Of a DNA stretch of 64,000 bases, positions 1-13,916 are shown piece after piece. Source of the stretch: Ichthyophthirius multifiliis (lineage: Eukaryota; Ciliophora; Oligohymenophorea; Hymenostomatida). Position numbers and translations under genes: made by a program. The notes beneath the pieces were generated by a model. It had not been told where the DNA came from. It searched no databases and saw only the letters and a list, made by a program, of their open reading frames with translations. Where the stretch lies: NCBI RefSeq assembly GCF_000220395.1, contig NW_004086143.1, positions 62,001 to 126,000 on the forward strand. The letters run 5' to 3'. Position 1 is the first letter of the stretch, and every line of letters begins with the position of its first letter.

Positions 1-892
1 TATAGTCTGAAAAGCATAGATAAAATATGGAATTAAAAAGGTTATTATAAAGGATAAATTTAAATAAAAAAAAATCTTTCTATAGAAATAAATGAATAAA
101 ATTCAATTTATTAAATACTTTACAAGTAAATAATCAGTAATAATATAATAAAATGTTTAAATAAAATAAAATTATATAAAATATTTAGATTAAATGAAAA
201 ATAAAACTCGATTTTTTAATAATAATATTGTCAAAAAAATAATATACATTTAGAAAATCAAGTAAGAGATAAATAAAAAAAATTGAATATAATAGTAAAA
301 AGGGGAATTAATATTTTAAGTAGAAAATGAAAATTCTAAAAAACAAGAAAATCATATTAATTAGTTAATTATATAGAAAGTACTTAAGTGTACTATATTA
401 AGGTAAAAAAATATATTTGATATATTAAGTTTTTTGTAAAAATAGATTTATTATAATATAATAAGTATTTAATAAAACATTTTATAAAAAAAATAGATTT
501 TGGTTTTTTTTTTAAAAATGAATTAATTATCAAATTCTTTTTAAAAATATTTTTATTTATTAAAATCAAATATTTATATTATTTTTTAAACAAATTTAGA
601 TTTTAAGTATATAATATTAAAATATTAAAAAATAAAATAGTAATATAATTATATTTAATTTTATAAAACAATTAAATATAAAATAAAAAAATGCGAAACT
701 TATTACAAATATTTTATGATTATTAAAACAAAAAAAACAAATAAAACAAAAAAATTTAGCTTTTTTTTATTTTATTTTTTCTTAATTTATAAATTAATAA
801 TGTTTTGTTAGAAATTAAATTTTTTGTATTAAATAAACGATTAATAAATAGTAAATTTATTTTTATTTTGCAATAATATATAAATAAATAAA
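1..892. other. AT-rich stretch without a recognisable gene
   Basis: Over 85% A+T with long homopolymers. No frame shows protein-like composition even when TAA/TAG are read as Gln. The last 40 bases before the next start are A/T-rich, like the leaders of other genes here. Confidence 0.5.
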
Positions 893-2101
893 ATGGGAAA
901 TTGTAATTGTGTTTGTGCTTAAAGTAAAACTAATACAGAAAACGAATATGTTGTAATTTAAGATAGAGATTAACCCAAAAATCAAAATTTAATAAATTAA
1001 ATATAAAAAGAATAATAGAATTTAGATTCATCCAAAGATATAAATAAAAATATTTAAAATTAAAATAATGATTCGTAAAAATCCAAATATGATTAAAATA
1101 TTTCCCAAACATAAAAACCACAATAAAATGGTATTATATTATACAAAAAAATAAATAGAACATATAAAAACACTTAAATTAAAAAAAAAGTAAACAGTAT
1201 TTTAAAAAGAAGCCGACATGGTGACAATTAACCAATAGAAGATTAAGTAGAATTAATAAATTAAACAATAGGAAAATCTGAACCTATAACAATATAAACA
1301 ATCCAAATGAAAAATGGCGGAAATTACACTGGATAATGGAAAGACTGTATGCGAGATGGTTTTGGTAAACACACATGGCCAGACGGTAGTTTTTATGAAG
1401 GCGAATGGCTTTAAGATAAAGCACATGGTAAAGGAAAGCTAACACATATAGACGGAGATATATATGAAGGTGATTGGAAAAACGATATGGCAAATGGACA
1501 TGGAGTATATATTCATAGTGGAGGTGCAAGATATGAAGGGGAATGGAAAGATGATTTATAAAATGGCTAAGGTGTTGAGATTTGGCCAGATAATGCGAAA
1601 TATGAGGGAAATTACTTAAATGGAAAAAAAAACAGTAAAGGTATTTTATATTTTGCAGATAAAAGTAAGTATGTAGGAGAATTTTTTGATAATGAAATTT
1701 CAGGTTATGGTGAATATTTTTGGTCTGATGGTAAAACTTATAAAGGATAATGGTTAAATAATAAAATGAATGGGAAGTATTTTTGTTGCTTTGTTTTTAA
1801 ATATAAAATAATTATATATATAATAAAAATAAAAAGAGGAGAAACAATATGGCCTGATAAAAAAATATATAAAGGGGAATATCTTGATGATAAAAAACAC
1901 GGATATGGAATTTTCGAATGGGGTAATGGTAAAATATATGAAGGATATTGGAAAACGGAAAATAAAATGGGAAAGGTAAATTTAATAAATTTTAATAATA
2001 TATATTAGTAAAATAAAGGTTGGATAATATTACCTAGTGGAGATAAAAAAGAAGGAATATGGGAAGATGGTAAAAGGATAAAATGGATTTCAGAAGAATG
2101 A
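893..2101 (+). CDS. MORN-repeat protein with a possible lipidated N-terminus
   Basis: Three exons (introns 1777-1836 and 1976-2008) give 371 aa ending in TGA. The N-terminus MGNCNCVC has Gly2 for possible N-myristoylation and nearby cysteines for possible palmitoylation. From about residue 135 to the end there are roughly nine MORN repeats of the Y-E-G-x-W/Y...G-x-G type, such as YEGEWLQDKAHGKG and YEGDWKNDMANGHG. MORN arrays usually tether proteins to membranes or cytoskeleton; here that is inference. The 33-nt second intron is the least certain, but it keeps the frame and the repeat spacing. TAA and TAG occur as Gln inside the repeats. Confidence 0.85.
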
Positions 2102-2676
2102 TAAATAATTAAAAACTAATTAAATTTTTTAGGAAAAGAAAAAAAAAACGAAAATGTAATTAAATTATAGATATATAAATATAAAAAAATAAATGTAAAA
2201 TAAAATAAATTTATATATTCATTTAAGTATATATAAATAGGATAAAATATTTTTAAATTATTTTTATAAAAAAATAAATATATTAAATACTTTTATATTA
2301 TTCTTTTTTAATTTATTTTTGTTTAAATAGAAAATTTTATATAATAAAATAATAAATAAAGTTCATAAAACTTATATCATATAATTTTTTATCAAAAAAA
2401 AATAATTATTTCTTAGAAAAAAAAATAAAAAAATAACTATGTTATATTATAAAGTTAAAGGAAAAAATACTGCTTTTATAGAAATTTTTTGCGATTAAAG
2501 ATAAATTAGTTTGTTTTATATAAAATCCAAAAAATAAATAGTGTTTCAATGTTTTTTAGATTAAGAAAAAAAAATTATTTTAAATTAAATATTTGTTTAC
2601 ATCTTTTACAAAAAATATTTAATACAAATTCATATATATATATATATTAAATTAATATTATTATAATAAAGAGAAC

Positions 2677-3721
2677 TCATAAAAAATCCTCAAACAATTA
2701 ATTTTTTACAAAATTTTATTTAAGTTCCTATAAAGGAACCTTTAATATAATTTCCATTTAATTAATTTTTAAGTTTTTAATTTTTTTTTTAATCTATACA
2801 ACCTAATAGTCCTCTAAAATCAAGCAAATATTTTTAATTTTTTAACAATTCGCCTACAATATACCCAAAAACTAACAAATTCTATTAAAAATCTTTAAAA
2901 TTTATCCCAATTAAATCTCCAAATTATAATTTTCTTAATTTATTCCACAAAAATACATTGCAAAAATTACTATTTATTATTCCATAGGCATTTAATTAAT
3001 AAATGAATACTTTTAAAATACTTAAAAATCAAATATTTCACAAAAATCTTCAATATCAACAACTTAAAAGCCTTTATTTTTTTATATATTTTTTTGAAAA
3101 GCCTTTTAAAAAATCTCTAAAAAATACCTCATATCCCCCCCTTTAATTTAATAGATTTTCCTCGAAAAAAATTCAATTGCTTTTTCCTCAAATATATCAG
3201 AATTATTTTATAACATAAGCTTTTTTTTCATTTCTTCAATTCTTTTTTTTATTATATCTTCGATTTAATATTATGTATAAGGCACAAAATAAATATTTCT
3301 TATATCCTTTAAAATAAATAATAAATCTACTTTATTAGATATTCCAATTATAGATATATTATTTTCTTTTCTTGCCATTTTAAGTATTATTTTTAGATCT
3401 TCTTCTGTATTTTTCCCTTAAAAAAAGCTCTCAAATTCATCTATTATTAATACCAAATGCTTTAAAATGATTGTTTTACTTAATTCTTCAATTAAATGTT
3501 CTTATATATTTACTTTACATTCTTCTTTGAATATTTTTATATACAATTCTTTCAAAAGAAAACTCTTATCTTTATATTACATCCCATTGAACTTCAAATA
3601 TGTAAAATCTTTTCGGCTTTTTTTAAATTCTTTTATTGTTTTTTATACTGTCGATGATTTTCCGGAACCTGGTTATCCTATTATTAATAGAATATTTTAT
3701 TCTAATTCATTTTAGATACAT

Positions 3722-3769
<48 letters not shown>

Positions 3770-4032
3770 CTAAATATGATTTTTTTCTTTTAAGTTTATT
3801 ACTTTTTTATAAATTTTTTAATTATATTTTGTTCAGTTTCTCTATGAAGTATTTCTTTAGGAATATATTTACAATCTAATATTTTCTAGGCTTTAATTAA
3901 TATTTAATTTTTAATTAAATTTTAATGGTTTTTTTTATCTTATTTTGGAGTTTTTTATATTGATTTTTTAAAAATTTTTATAAAAATGTTTTTCTATTTA
4001 CTTGTATAATCCTCATTTTTTGATGATTACAT
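2677..4032 (-). CDS. ORC1/CDC6-like AAA+ ATPase (origin licensing)
   Basis: Two exons, 424 aa. The intron 3722-3802 holds an (AT)n tract and lies just before the nucleotide-binding site. Motifs in order: an N-terminal RETEQNIIKKFIKK segment as in Orc1/Cdc6, Walker A GQPGSGKSST, Walker B LVLIIDEFES, sensor-1 IIGISNKVDL, a Y-T-x-x-Q-I-E-D-I-I segment, and sensor-2-like GGDMRYFLEIFQKA. These are followed by a C-terminal winged-helix-like part starting MPMEQQIVIFAM. In eukaryotes this family loads the replicative helicase. ORC1 and CDC6 cannot be told apart here: there is no BAH domain, and the short N-terminus favours CDC6 or a reduced ORC1. The first Met sits just before a lysine-rich stretch. 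Confidence 0.85.
3724..3768. repeat. (AT)n microsatellite inside the ORC/CDC6 intron
   Basis: About 45 bp of alternating A/T. It stays open if translated as Tyr-Ile, but GT-AG borders at 3802 and 3722 and the better match to the AAA+ family after removal show it is intronic. Confidence 0.85.
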
Positions 4033-5822
4033 ATCTTATTTTATTTAATTTTAGTTAAAATAATATAAGATTTATAAAAAATATTTGTATATATTTAAAT
4101 ACAATTTATATATTTAAATTTAATTATAAAAAGATTACAAATACTTTTTATTTTAAAATATACTAATACGTTAAATAATAATTAATTTTAATTCAAAATT
4201 TTTATTATTCTTTAAGAATTATTGCTTTTTTTTAATTTTTTATTTTATTTATATAAAAACTTATCTTTTTTTCTGAATTGTATCAAAAATATTATATAAA
4301 TATTAAAATAATTTATATATATATATATAAATACTCAATGATATATTTAATTACAGGCTATTTATTCATTAATAATATTTTTTAATAATTTAATATAAAT
4401 AAAACTATATATCTATTATAATATAAATTCAATTGATTACAAATACCATTACTATTTTATTATTTATTCTAAATTTTTCTTGAATTTTAATAATTTTAAA
4501 AGTATAATCTTAGAAGAAAAAAAATATATATATATATATATATAAAAAAAGAAATTCTTAAAAAAATAAAAAAACAAATTATTTTAATAAAATTAATAAT
4601 AATCTAATCAATTATATAATATAGTACATTTATAATTTTCTTAATAATTTTTCGATTAAATAATATAAAATTCTTCTCATTATTCAATATTCGTATCCTC
4701 ATTTTCTCTGAATTATTTATTATTTGTTAGTTTAAATCTTTTTTATTTCCTATTATTTTTTCTAAATAAACTCAAAAAAAGACACCGAAATAATAAATAA
4801 AATACAAAAGCTTAAAGGAGTATAAACAAAAAATATTTATAATTTTTTTACAATAAATACTTAAATTTATATATCAACTCAATCTTTGAACATAGAACTT
4901 TGTGCATTATTAATTGATTTTTTAAAGCTTTTTAATGATTATTTTAGTTCATAATTATCAAACATTATATTATTACTACTTTATTATCTTTATAAATAAC
5001 TGTTTTTACTATATAAATCAACATAATTTTCTCTATTTAATAGTATTTATTTATTAATTAGTTAATATTACTTCTCCTAAATACAAGATATTCTTTTTTT
5101 TGATGTAAATTATATTAATTTTTCTTTTCATACTTTTGTTTATTTTAACATTTAACAAACATATTTTTTAGTAATTTTTTCTGGTTTAATAAAAAATATT
5201 GTATTAAGTTTTTTTTGTTTATAGGAAATTATAATAATCAATTATATTCAAAAAACATGTAAGTTTTGTGTATATAGAAAGTTCATTTACATTCTAGTAT
5301 TTCTTTTTTTATAATCTTGTCATTTTTTTTATGTATTTAAACATTTTATCTAATGAAAAATATTTTTATAATATTATATTTATATTTTTTAAATGAGTTT
5401 TAATACTCATTAATTTTTTGTTTTATTAGTTATCTTTTATTACTTCATTTTAAATAATTTAGATTGCTTTCTATAATTAAGTTTGTAATTTTTATAAATA
5501 AATAAATCATTCCTAATCTTAATTTTTTATATATATTTATATTTTAAAATTATTACTTTCATATGTTTGCATTTTTAGTTTTAAATTTAAGATCTTTTAC
5601 ATTTTAAAAATACTTTTATATAAATGATTTTTTTATTATAATAAATTTTTTATTTTTAAATTATTATTTATTATATTATTTATATATATATAGATTTTTG
5701 TATTATAAATAATTAATTTATTTATTAATATTTAATATATATAAAATTTATTAATTTTAATAAATTTCAATAAAAATTTTTAGTGAATATTATTTATTTT
5801 AATTATTTATAGTTTATTTATG

Positions 5823-5862
<40 letters not shown>

Positions 5863-6575
5863 TAATATATATAATATTTTTATTTATAGATTTTTCTTTT
5901 TTTTAAAAAAAAATACTAAATAACTAATAAAGTCTAAATATATATAATTTAATTTTTTTTTTTATATTGAAGAATATGTATTATAAATATATAAAGTAAA
6001 AAATATGTAGAAATTAACAAAATTAAATTTCTAAAATAGTAATAACAAAATATTTAAAGAAAAATATTTTAATGTCTATGAAAAATTTTAACAGATATTG
6101 TAAATCCTATATTAAATAATATAAATATAAAAAAATATAAAAATAATTAAATATATTATTATATATTTAATTTTTATTTTAATATATATATTTTAAATAG
6201 AGCTTTGGTACTATAATTCTTTTTTGTTTTAATATTATCAAATATATTGACATAAATTAATAAATAAACTTTTATAAATGTAAAATAAAATTACAAAACA
6301 ATAACATATAAATTTTTAAATATATTATTTTATGATTAAATATAAAAATATTTTTTTATATTAAATAATAATATATCATTTATTAAAAATATAATAATAG
6401 ATAATGAAATTTTATATTAGATTATAATGAATATATATATATTATTTAATTATATAAATAACATAATGTTTGTAGAAAATAAATAAAAGAATTTATATAT
6501 AATATATATATATATATCACAAATTAATTTAATTAAAATTATATAATATATGCTTATATTAAAATAAAAACAAAT
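4033..6575. other. 2.5-kb AT desert
   Basis: No frame on either strand looks like protein. It contains short (AT)n runs near 4499-4542 and 5829-5858 and many homopolymers. It separates two divergently transcribed genes (ORC/CDC6-like on -, TM-PX on +), so both promoters should lie here. No conserved promoter motif was seen. Confidence 0.5.
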
Positions 6576-8270
6576 ATGATTGAATATATAAATTCTAATT
6601 TTGGTGTTTACCAAAATCTATTAATAAATTTATTAACATATATACCTTTTATAACATCAATAATAACTTTAATCTATATTTCTAAATAAGAATCCTTAAT
6701 AAAGAAATTAAAATAATAATACCCTTCGGAAATATCTAAAATATTATAAAAATCAAAGATAAAAATATTTTTAAAATAAATCTTTTCCTTCACAAATTTA
6801 TGTTTAGATATTACATATTTATATTTATATTCTTATAATCACTAAAAATATTTAATAATTTATATTTTTTATATTTTATAAACATTATTTTGGTTTCTGA
6901 ACAGCTTAATTTTGCACATAGAATATAATAATTTTGGCATAAATAGTTAAATTTTGATTTTTAATAATCTTTTAATCTTAATATCTAATTCTTATTTTTT
7001 ATACTAGAGTAACTTTAACACTTATTAATTAATTTTGTTTGCTTTTTCCTTTTCGAATTTGCTTTTTATTACCATTTACGCTAATAATTTCCTTTTTTTG
7101 AACAAAAAAACTCTAAATTCTTACTTAAATAGGCCTTTAATAGATTAAAGTGAACAAGTAGTTGATGACGAAACAAAACAAAAATACTAAAACAATTAAG
7201 ATTAATAGGAAATAGAAAACTAATTTTTTTATGAGAACTTATAAAAAACATGTGATAAATTGGACAATTTATAAAAATAGTAATATAATACTATAATAAA
7301 CATAAAATTAGCTGGATATTAAATAAAATAGAAAACACTTTTATATGTTATTAAATTTGAAAAAAATAGTGAAAAATTTACAACTGCAAGATCTCACAAA
7401 GAATTTAAATAACTTTAGCTGTTATTAAAACAAGAATATGAGAATAATAGTAAAATATAAATACCCGAATTACCTGAAGGTATAAAATAGAATTAGAAAA
7501 TCACAAAAAACCTTATTTTATAAAAAATTGAGAAATATAGTGTTTTTTTGAATTATTTAATGGAATTAGATATTTAATCGAAATAAATTGACTTGTTTTT
7601 ATTAAATAACGAGCAATACTTGTATTATGATAAAACTTTATAAAATTTAATCAGAAAAAATACTTAATAAGAAATATTGAGTAATCAATATTAATAATGA
7701 GTGTATGAAATATTTTTTTGATTTTTTTTTTTCCGAATATAAATTAGTATTTTATAAATATTTTTTTTTTGTATAATTAAAAAATTTTTGTTATATCAAA
7801 TAAAAAAAATGAAAAAATAATAAAATATTTAATTTAACGCTGTAACACCTAAATTTATACTTTAATTATAAGAAAAGCAAAAAGAAATTGAAAAAGAAGA
7901 TTAATTATAAAAAATAATTGAAAGATAACTAAAAAAATAGGAGTATGATATAGAAAATGCATAAATTATATCGAATGATGAATAAGAAGATAATAAAGAA
8001 GAAAATTTGAAAAATTTTAAGCCAATTTATGTATAAAAAAAAGACAGGAATAAAAATACAAATATAATGGATTTAAAAAAAGAAATCGAGATAAGAAAAG
8101 AAAAAAATATTGAAAAAATATAAGAATAGCTTTAAAAACATTAATAATAAGGAGATAAAATTAATACTAAAAGAAATGTTTAAAATTTAACAAAAGCAAT
8201 TCAAAATTTTGAAAATAATAAAAACAAAAAACTAAAAACTAACTTATTGTCCTTTTAAGATGATTAATGA
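6576..8270 (+). CDS. Multi-pass membrane protein with a PX domain and coiled-coil tail
   Basis: ATG 6576 opens a frame that runs uninterrupted (UAR=Gln) to 7680. With an intron proposed at 7681-7872 the product is 500 aa. Residues 1-185 contain about five hydrophobic helices, roughly at 14-34, 66-87, 96-120, 130-150 and 157-180. A PX-like phosphoinositide-binding domain follows, with TTARSHKEFKQL, a Pro-rich IPELPEG loop and an ILQKIEKYSVFLNYL helix. The tail is charged, Lys/Glu/Gln-rich and probably coiled coil. The five-helix block recalls the TMD0 module of ABCC transporters, but no ABC domain follows. Location on an endomembrane is inference. The long intron is the weakest part of the model; the exon lengths sum to a multiple of three. 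Confidence 0.65.
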
Positions 8271-9078
8271 ATTATTTATTTAGAATTTTTATCTATTTAT
8301 GTTTATATTTAATTTTATAAAAACTGGATTGATAGACATAATTTTTTTATTAATATTAATAAAAAAATAAAATAAAAAATATTAAGTTTTAATTTTATAA
8401 ATTAATAATTTTATGAAAAAAAAATATTTATTTTTTTAAGTAATTAATAAATTTATATAAAAAAAAAAAAAAAAAAACCTATAAGAATATAAGAAAATTA
8501 AATAATAAATTATTTGCTTTAGTAATATAATGTGAAAATTATAAGGAAAACATAAATTATATTAATTATATGTAATTTTAGAATATTTAGATATAAAATA
8601 CTTATTAATAAATAAAGATATTATATTTTGTCTATATCTTAATATAAAAAATATTATTTAATCAATATAATATATAGCATATTTAATAAAAGAAATAATT
8701 TTATTAATATTTTTAATAAGATTAGTTAAATTATTATTACTCTATAATTATTAATATAAATTAAATTTAAAATATATGACAATATTTTCGTAAATATATA
8801 ATATATACGTAAATAAAATCATAATGAAATAATAAAAATAAGTAAAATTTTACAAATCTAATAGTCAATGAATAATATCAAATAAATTAAAATATGCATT
8901 TTCTATAATTAAAATATAAAATTATATATATTTTTAAAGATAATATTAAAAAATTGCAACAATAAAAAAACAAAATCTATCGATTTAAACAAAAAGAAAA
9001 TCTTTAAAAAAAATTATAATAATAAAATATTGAATAAATATTTTTTTTTAAAAAAAAAATCTAAAATATTAATTAAAA
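8271..9078. other. Intergenic AT-rich DNA
   Basis: Nothing coding seen. It includes an A19 run at 8460-8478. Confidence 0.5.
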
Positions 9079-10122
9079 ATGGATATAAATAATTTATAGA
9101 TATAAGAATTTGACTTTCAAAATGATTGGTTAAAAGGTAATTATTATAAAAATAATTTTATAAAAAAATAATATAAAAAACATTATAAAAATATAAAAAA
9201 AATAAAAATTCTACTAATTATATCATTTTAAAAGGAGAGGAATATGCTTATATCCTTTAAAATAAAGACTTATATATTTAAAAATATAACTTGTAAATAT
9301 ATCCATAAAAAACCCATCCGAAAAATATATATATTTAGCCATAAAGTTGTACTTAAATTTTTTATTTTTATATAAAAAAAAAAATTATTACAACCTATAA
9401 TTTTTATAAAAATATAAAGATGGATAAATATATTATGTTTAAGGAACTTGTATTGGTTCTTCATTTGGGTTTCCTAGAGTGGATTTTAAAAAATAATACA
9501 GATGGTTTTATAATTTTATTTTTTTATATAAATTAGTAAAAATTAAATAAATATATAAATGTATTTTATATAGGAAAAAAATGAATTTTACTACAAATTT
9601 ACCGAAAAAAAATCCATTAGTTACTTATATAGTCGCTTCAGCAGAAAAATGTTAAAAAATAAATAAATAAGTTGATAACTTTATTTATAGAATGCATTCC
9701 GTTATTCTTTATTAAGATATATTAAATAATACTTCTATAAATAATAATTCTATTATATTATGTCACATAAGAAAGATTTTCAAAAAAAATGATATTGTTT
9801 ATAATGATAATTTTTATTTTAATTAGAAATATAGAAAAGTAAGTAAAAAAACTAAAAACCTAAACTATAATTAAACTCTTCTTCAAAAAAATCAAGTGAA
9901 ATAATCTAGTTTATTTAAATAGAATAATAATTTTAACTAGATAATATATATTAAAATAAACATTATTTTTAATTGAAATAATTTTTTATTTCTAATGCAT
10001 AAAGACATTAAAATAAAGCATTAATTAAAATTAAAAGTAATGAAAACATTATTGAAAACGAACTTAAAAATAAAGAGAATATTAATTATATGAATCTTTT
10101 TATTTAATTACTTTAAAATTGA
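9079..10122 (+). CDS. Unrecognised protein, five exons
   Basis: ATG 9079; introns 9137-9234, 9346-9419, 9505-9573 and 9839-9909; TGA at 10120. The product is 243 aa. All splice phases agree and the coding sum is a multiple of three, which supports a real gene. A conserved-looking core reads GTCIGSSFGFPRVDF, followed by LVTYIVASAEKC and a C-terminal Lys/Asn/Gln-rich helix. There is no signal peptide or membrane segment. I do not recognise the family. Confidence 0.6.
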
Positions 10123-10390
10123 TGAGAAAAATTGTAAGTTTTCTATTTTTAATAAAAAAAACTTTAAAACTATAAATTTATTTTGGAATTTTTAATAATC
10201 TTTATAGATTAAGATTATTTAAAATTTCAACCAATTTTGAAAAAAAAAAAAAAAAAAATATATATAAATATCTATAAAATTAAATATTTTGTAATAATTA
10301 TATATAGAGTTCGATTTTATAAAGTTATATTTAAATATTTTTTTTTTTGATATTTATGAAAATTTGATAAAAAATAAAATAAAAAAATAC

Positions 10391-10428
<38 letters not shown>

Positions 10429-11299
10429 TTTTTTATTTTAGTTATTAGTTTATTATAAATATGTTTAATATATTTAAATAATTTATTATATTTTTATATA
10501 TTCTTTATATAGTATTTATAAATAAATAAATTTAAATTTTATTTATTTTTATAATTTATTATATTAATTATTTTATTTAATTAATAATTAATTATTATAT
10601 AAAATATAAATATTATTATTAATAACTTGTTTTATTTTTATATATTATATATTTAATATATATATATTATAAATATAATTGAATTTTTATCTTTATTATT
10701 TTTAATATTAAATGGGATTATTTTTTAAATACATAAAAATAAAAAGTATAAAAAGTTTAAATAATTTGCTAAAGTTTTTCAAATCAAACAATGAATAATA
10801 TTATTTATATCTTATCAATATCCTATATCAATTTAATCAAATCATATAAAGCAAAAAATAAACTAAATCTAATTAATGTAAGAAACCAAATATATCTTAT
10901 AATCAATTAAAATATATAGAATTTATTTATGGAAATCATTGTTTTATTGTATTTTTTTATATTCTAATAAATAATAATTACATAATTTATAATTCGATAT
11001 TATATTGGTAAAAAATAATTGAATAGTTTCTTTAACAATAATTAAATATTAACATTTATGAACATATAATAATAATAATAGTAATATTTTTGATATTTAA
11101 AATTAATATAATATAAATTATTATATATTAAATATAATTATATTTACAATAAAATAAATTTATTTAACATAATTATTATAATACTAAATATTAATTTATT
11201 TGTTTTTATTAAATACATTTATATATTTTAATATTTTTTTCATAAAAAAAATAAAAAAAACAAAATATTTATTATATCAATTATAATTAAATAATCTTA

Positions 11300-11301
<2 letters not shown>

Positions 11302-11372
<71 letters not shown>
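11302..11372. repeat. (AT)n microsatellite, about 71 bp
   Basis: Perfect alternating A/T, the longest such array in the window. Confidence 0.95.
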
Positions 11373-11377
<5 letters not shown>

Positions 11378-12390
11378 AAATAAAAATTAATTTCATATTT
11401 ATATATTATAATAAGAAGAATAATTAAATGATCAATTATTAAATTAATTACAAAAAAATTATTTTATTTATATAAATCTCTTAAAAAATTAGGCAGAAAG
11501 AATATAATAAATTTAGTTTTATCTTATTAAAAGTTTTATCAATAGCAAATTTTGTATAAATATTCGTTCGATTCATGCGAATTTACACGTTATAACTAAT
11601 TTAATGTTTTATATTCACTATTCCATATGAATTTCATGAAATGTTTTTCGATTTTTATTCGTATAGTTGAATTAAAAATACAAAAAAAAAAATTTAAATA
11701 AATAAAATATAATTCTTATAAAAAATACTTTAAATAATTATATTTAATTAATATTTTGTTTTATAATTAATTTATTAAATATAAAATAAACAAAAAATTA
11801 ATATTATATATGTATTATAAATTTAAATATAATTATAATAATATTTGATTATATAAATATAGATATTTTTGTTATAACTATAAATAAATTAAGAAGAGTT
11901 AATTGTTTTTGATTAATAAAATTAGGTTAAATTATGAACAAAAATAAAAAAAAGAAAATATCTTATATGTAAAAAAATAATATTTCTTATTATTTCCATT
12001 TCTCATTATATTATAAGGTTAATTGGTTAACATTTTTTGTTTTGTTTCTTTTTTAATAACCATATATTAACGCATTTATATAAAAGTGAAAATATATAAA
12101 AAGCATATAAATCTACATATGCATTTGATTTGTTTAAGGAATTAAAATATTTTACTTTAAGAAAGTATGCGTAAATTAAATATTAATGAAAACTAAATAT
12201 GTATTATATGATTTTTAGTATCTAATGAATATTTTCATACTAGAAATGCAAATAAAAATAGCAACAAATTCGTATTCCCGCGTGTTTATAAAAACTAATA
12301 AAAATTGAAGAAAATTATTATATATACAATACTTCATTAATTATGAATAAAATTAATAAAAAAATCTTAATAAAATATACTTCTTTATAA

Positions 12391-12430
<40 letters not shown>

Positions 12431-12672
12431 TTTAAATATTAAACCAAAATTTAAATAAATAGAATTAAATAAAAAGTTTTTAAATATTATTATTAATGCT
12501 ATAAAAAAATAATGTAATTTTTATTTTATAGATATAATTAGATGTCTTAATATCTATAAAAATAACTAATTCATTTGTTAAAAATAAAAAAATCATAAAA
12601 GAAAACTATAAAAATATCTTTTTAAAGTATCAAATAATAATATGGCTTATTAATATAATACTTTTTACCAAT

Positions 12673-12674
<2 letters not shown>

Positions 12675-12728
<54 letters not shown>
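12675..12728. repeat. (AT)n microsatellite, about 54 bp
   Basis: Perfect alternating A/T just upstream of the decayed kinase gene. Confidence 0.95.
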
Positions 12729-12730
<2 letters not shown>

Positions 12731-12817
12731 CTATAATTTTATTTTTTAGTTTCTCGATAATCATAAAATATAAATAATCAATGGTTATTTATTTTTTACG
12801 TTTGTTATAATAAATTA

Positions 12818-13916
12818 GAAGATAGAAAAGTTAAAGCAATTTAAATATTTAAGTTATAATAAAATGAATGCTATAAAAAATAATAGAATGAATTCGAAAA
12901 CAAGTATAAAAATGTATTAAATATAAAAAAACATAATTCTAAATATAATATACATAATAGAATTTAAAATCAAAAATATCACAGATTAGTACTTTTTATG
13001 AAAGAGAATAAAATACAAGATTAAATTGTAATTCTTCTTTATAATTAAAATATTAATATTAAAAATCATATTAATAAAGTATTGATATTCAATTTATTAA
13101 AGAGTATAATTAATTTTTATATATTTTTTTTTTTATAAATAGAAAAATGTTGGTACAAATAAATATACTTTTAGAAAAAATATAATTACTAATGTATTTT
13201 TAAAATAATATGGAATTTATTTAATAATACAAAAATTAATACTTTAAATGAATATTAAAATTGCTAAAATGATTATAGTAAAAAATTAAAATAAATATAA
13301 TAAATTATATATATATTTAATATATTTATATTTTATATCTAAATATTAGAAAATAGAGTAAATTTTATTTATAAAATTATTTAATGTAAAATTATTTATA
13401 ATTTATTCTTTTTTTTTTTTAAAAGAAAAAGTTAATTTAAAAAATAAAAAAAAATAATAAAAATAATAAAATATAGAATCCTTAATTTATTTAGAATATT
13501 TTGTTTATTAAATTGATAAAAAAGAATACTTATCATTATATTTTGAAATCTAAACTAAAAAAAAAAGTATCGTATTTTAGGAAATCCTTATTATATAGTA
13601 ATTTAAATAATTAAAGGAAATATCAATTCTAATAATCTAGTTCTAGATTGGTGGAATTTATGAGTTTTTTATTCGATATTTTAGTAGGGATGCCACTTTT
13701 TAATAATGAGACAGAGGATAAAAATTTTTCAAGAATTTCGATGGAATATATGCTGATTTCTTGAAACCAAAAATCAAATAAATACCAGTATGATTTAAAA
13801 AAAAATATATATTACTTGTTAATATTTTTTTTAAAAAAAACAAAACTCTCGTTTCTACAATAAAATAAAGAAAATTATATATTTTTTGATTTTTTGTTAA
13901 AAAAAAAATGTTCAAG
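12818..13916 (+). pseudogene. Remains of a protein kinase gene (AGC-like)
   Basis: One frame carries an N-lobe-like stretch from 12818 (KVKAIQIFKL, then an NEFENKYKNVLN helix, then YHRLVLFMKEN). From about 13568 the same frame shows RILGNPYYI and VLDWWNL, matching the activation-loop GTPxYxAPE and DWWxLG elements of AGC kinases. TGA at 13661 interrupts it. The continuation of subdomain IX/X, SFLFDILVGMPLFNNETEDK, lies in the next frame (from 13663). No catalytic HRD or DFG stretch is visible between the halves, and no clean GT-AG pair repairs the break. A decayed kinase fits best. An unusual split gene is possible but unlikely. Confidence 0.6.

Larger units (their letters stand above)
10123..12817. 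other. AT desert with microsatellites
   Basis: No protein-like frame. Holds (AT)n arrays at 10399-10424, 11302-11372, 12395-12427 and 12675-12728, and an A17 run near 10242. Confidence 0.5.

Noticed and set aside
3722-3802. (Tyr-Ile)n stretch encoded in the ORC/CDC6 gene
   Set aside because: The segment has GT-AG ends, is 81 nt long and its removal gives the conserved spacing before Walker A, so it is an intron.
6576-7140. Apparent minus-strand protein (SEGYYYFNFFIKDSYLEI and similar)
   Set aside because: The plus strand is one uninterrupted frame from ATG to the PX domain; the minus reading needs an odd 27-nt intron and has no clear start or domain.
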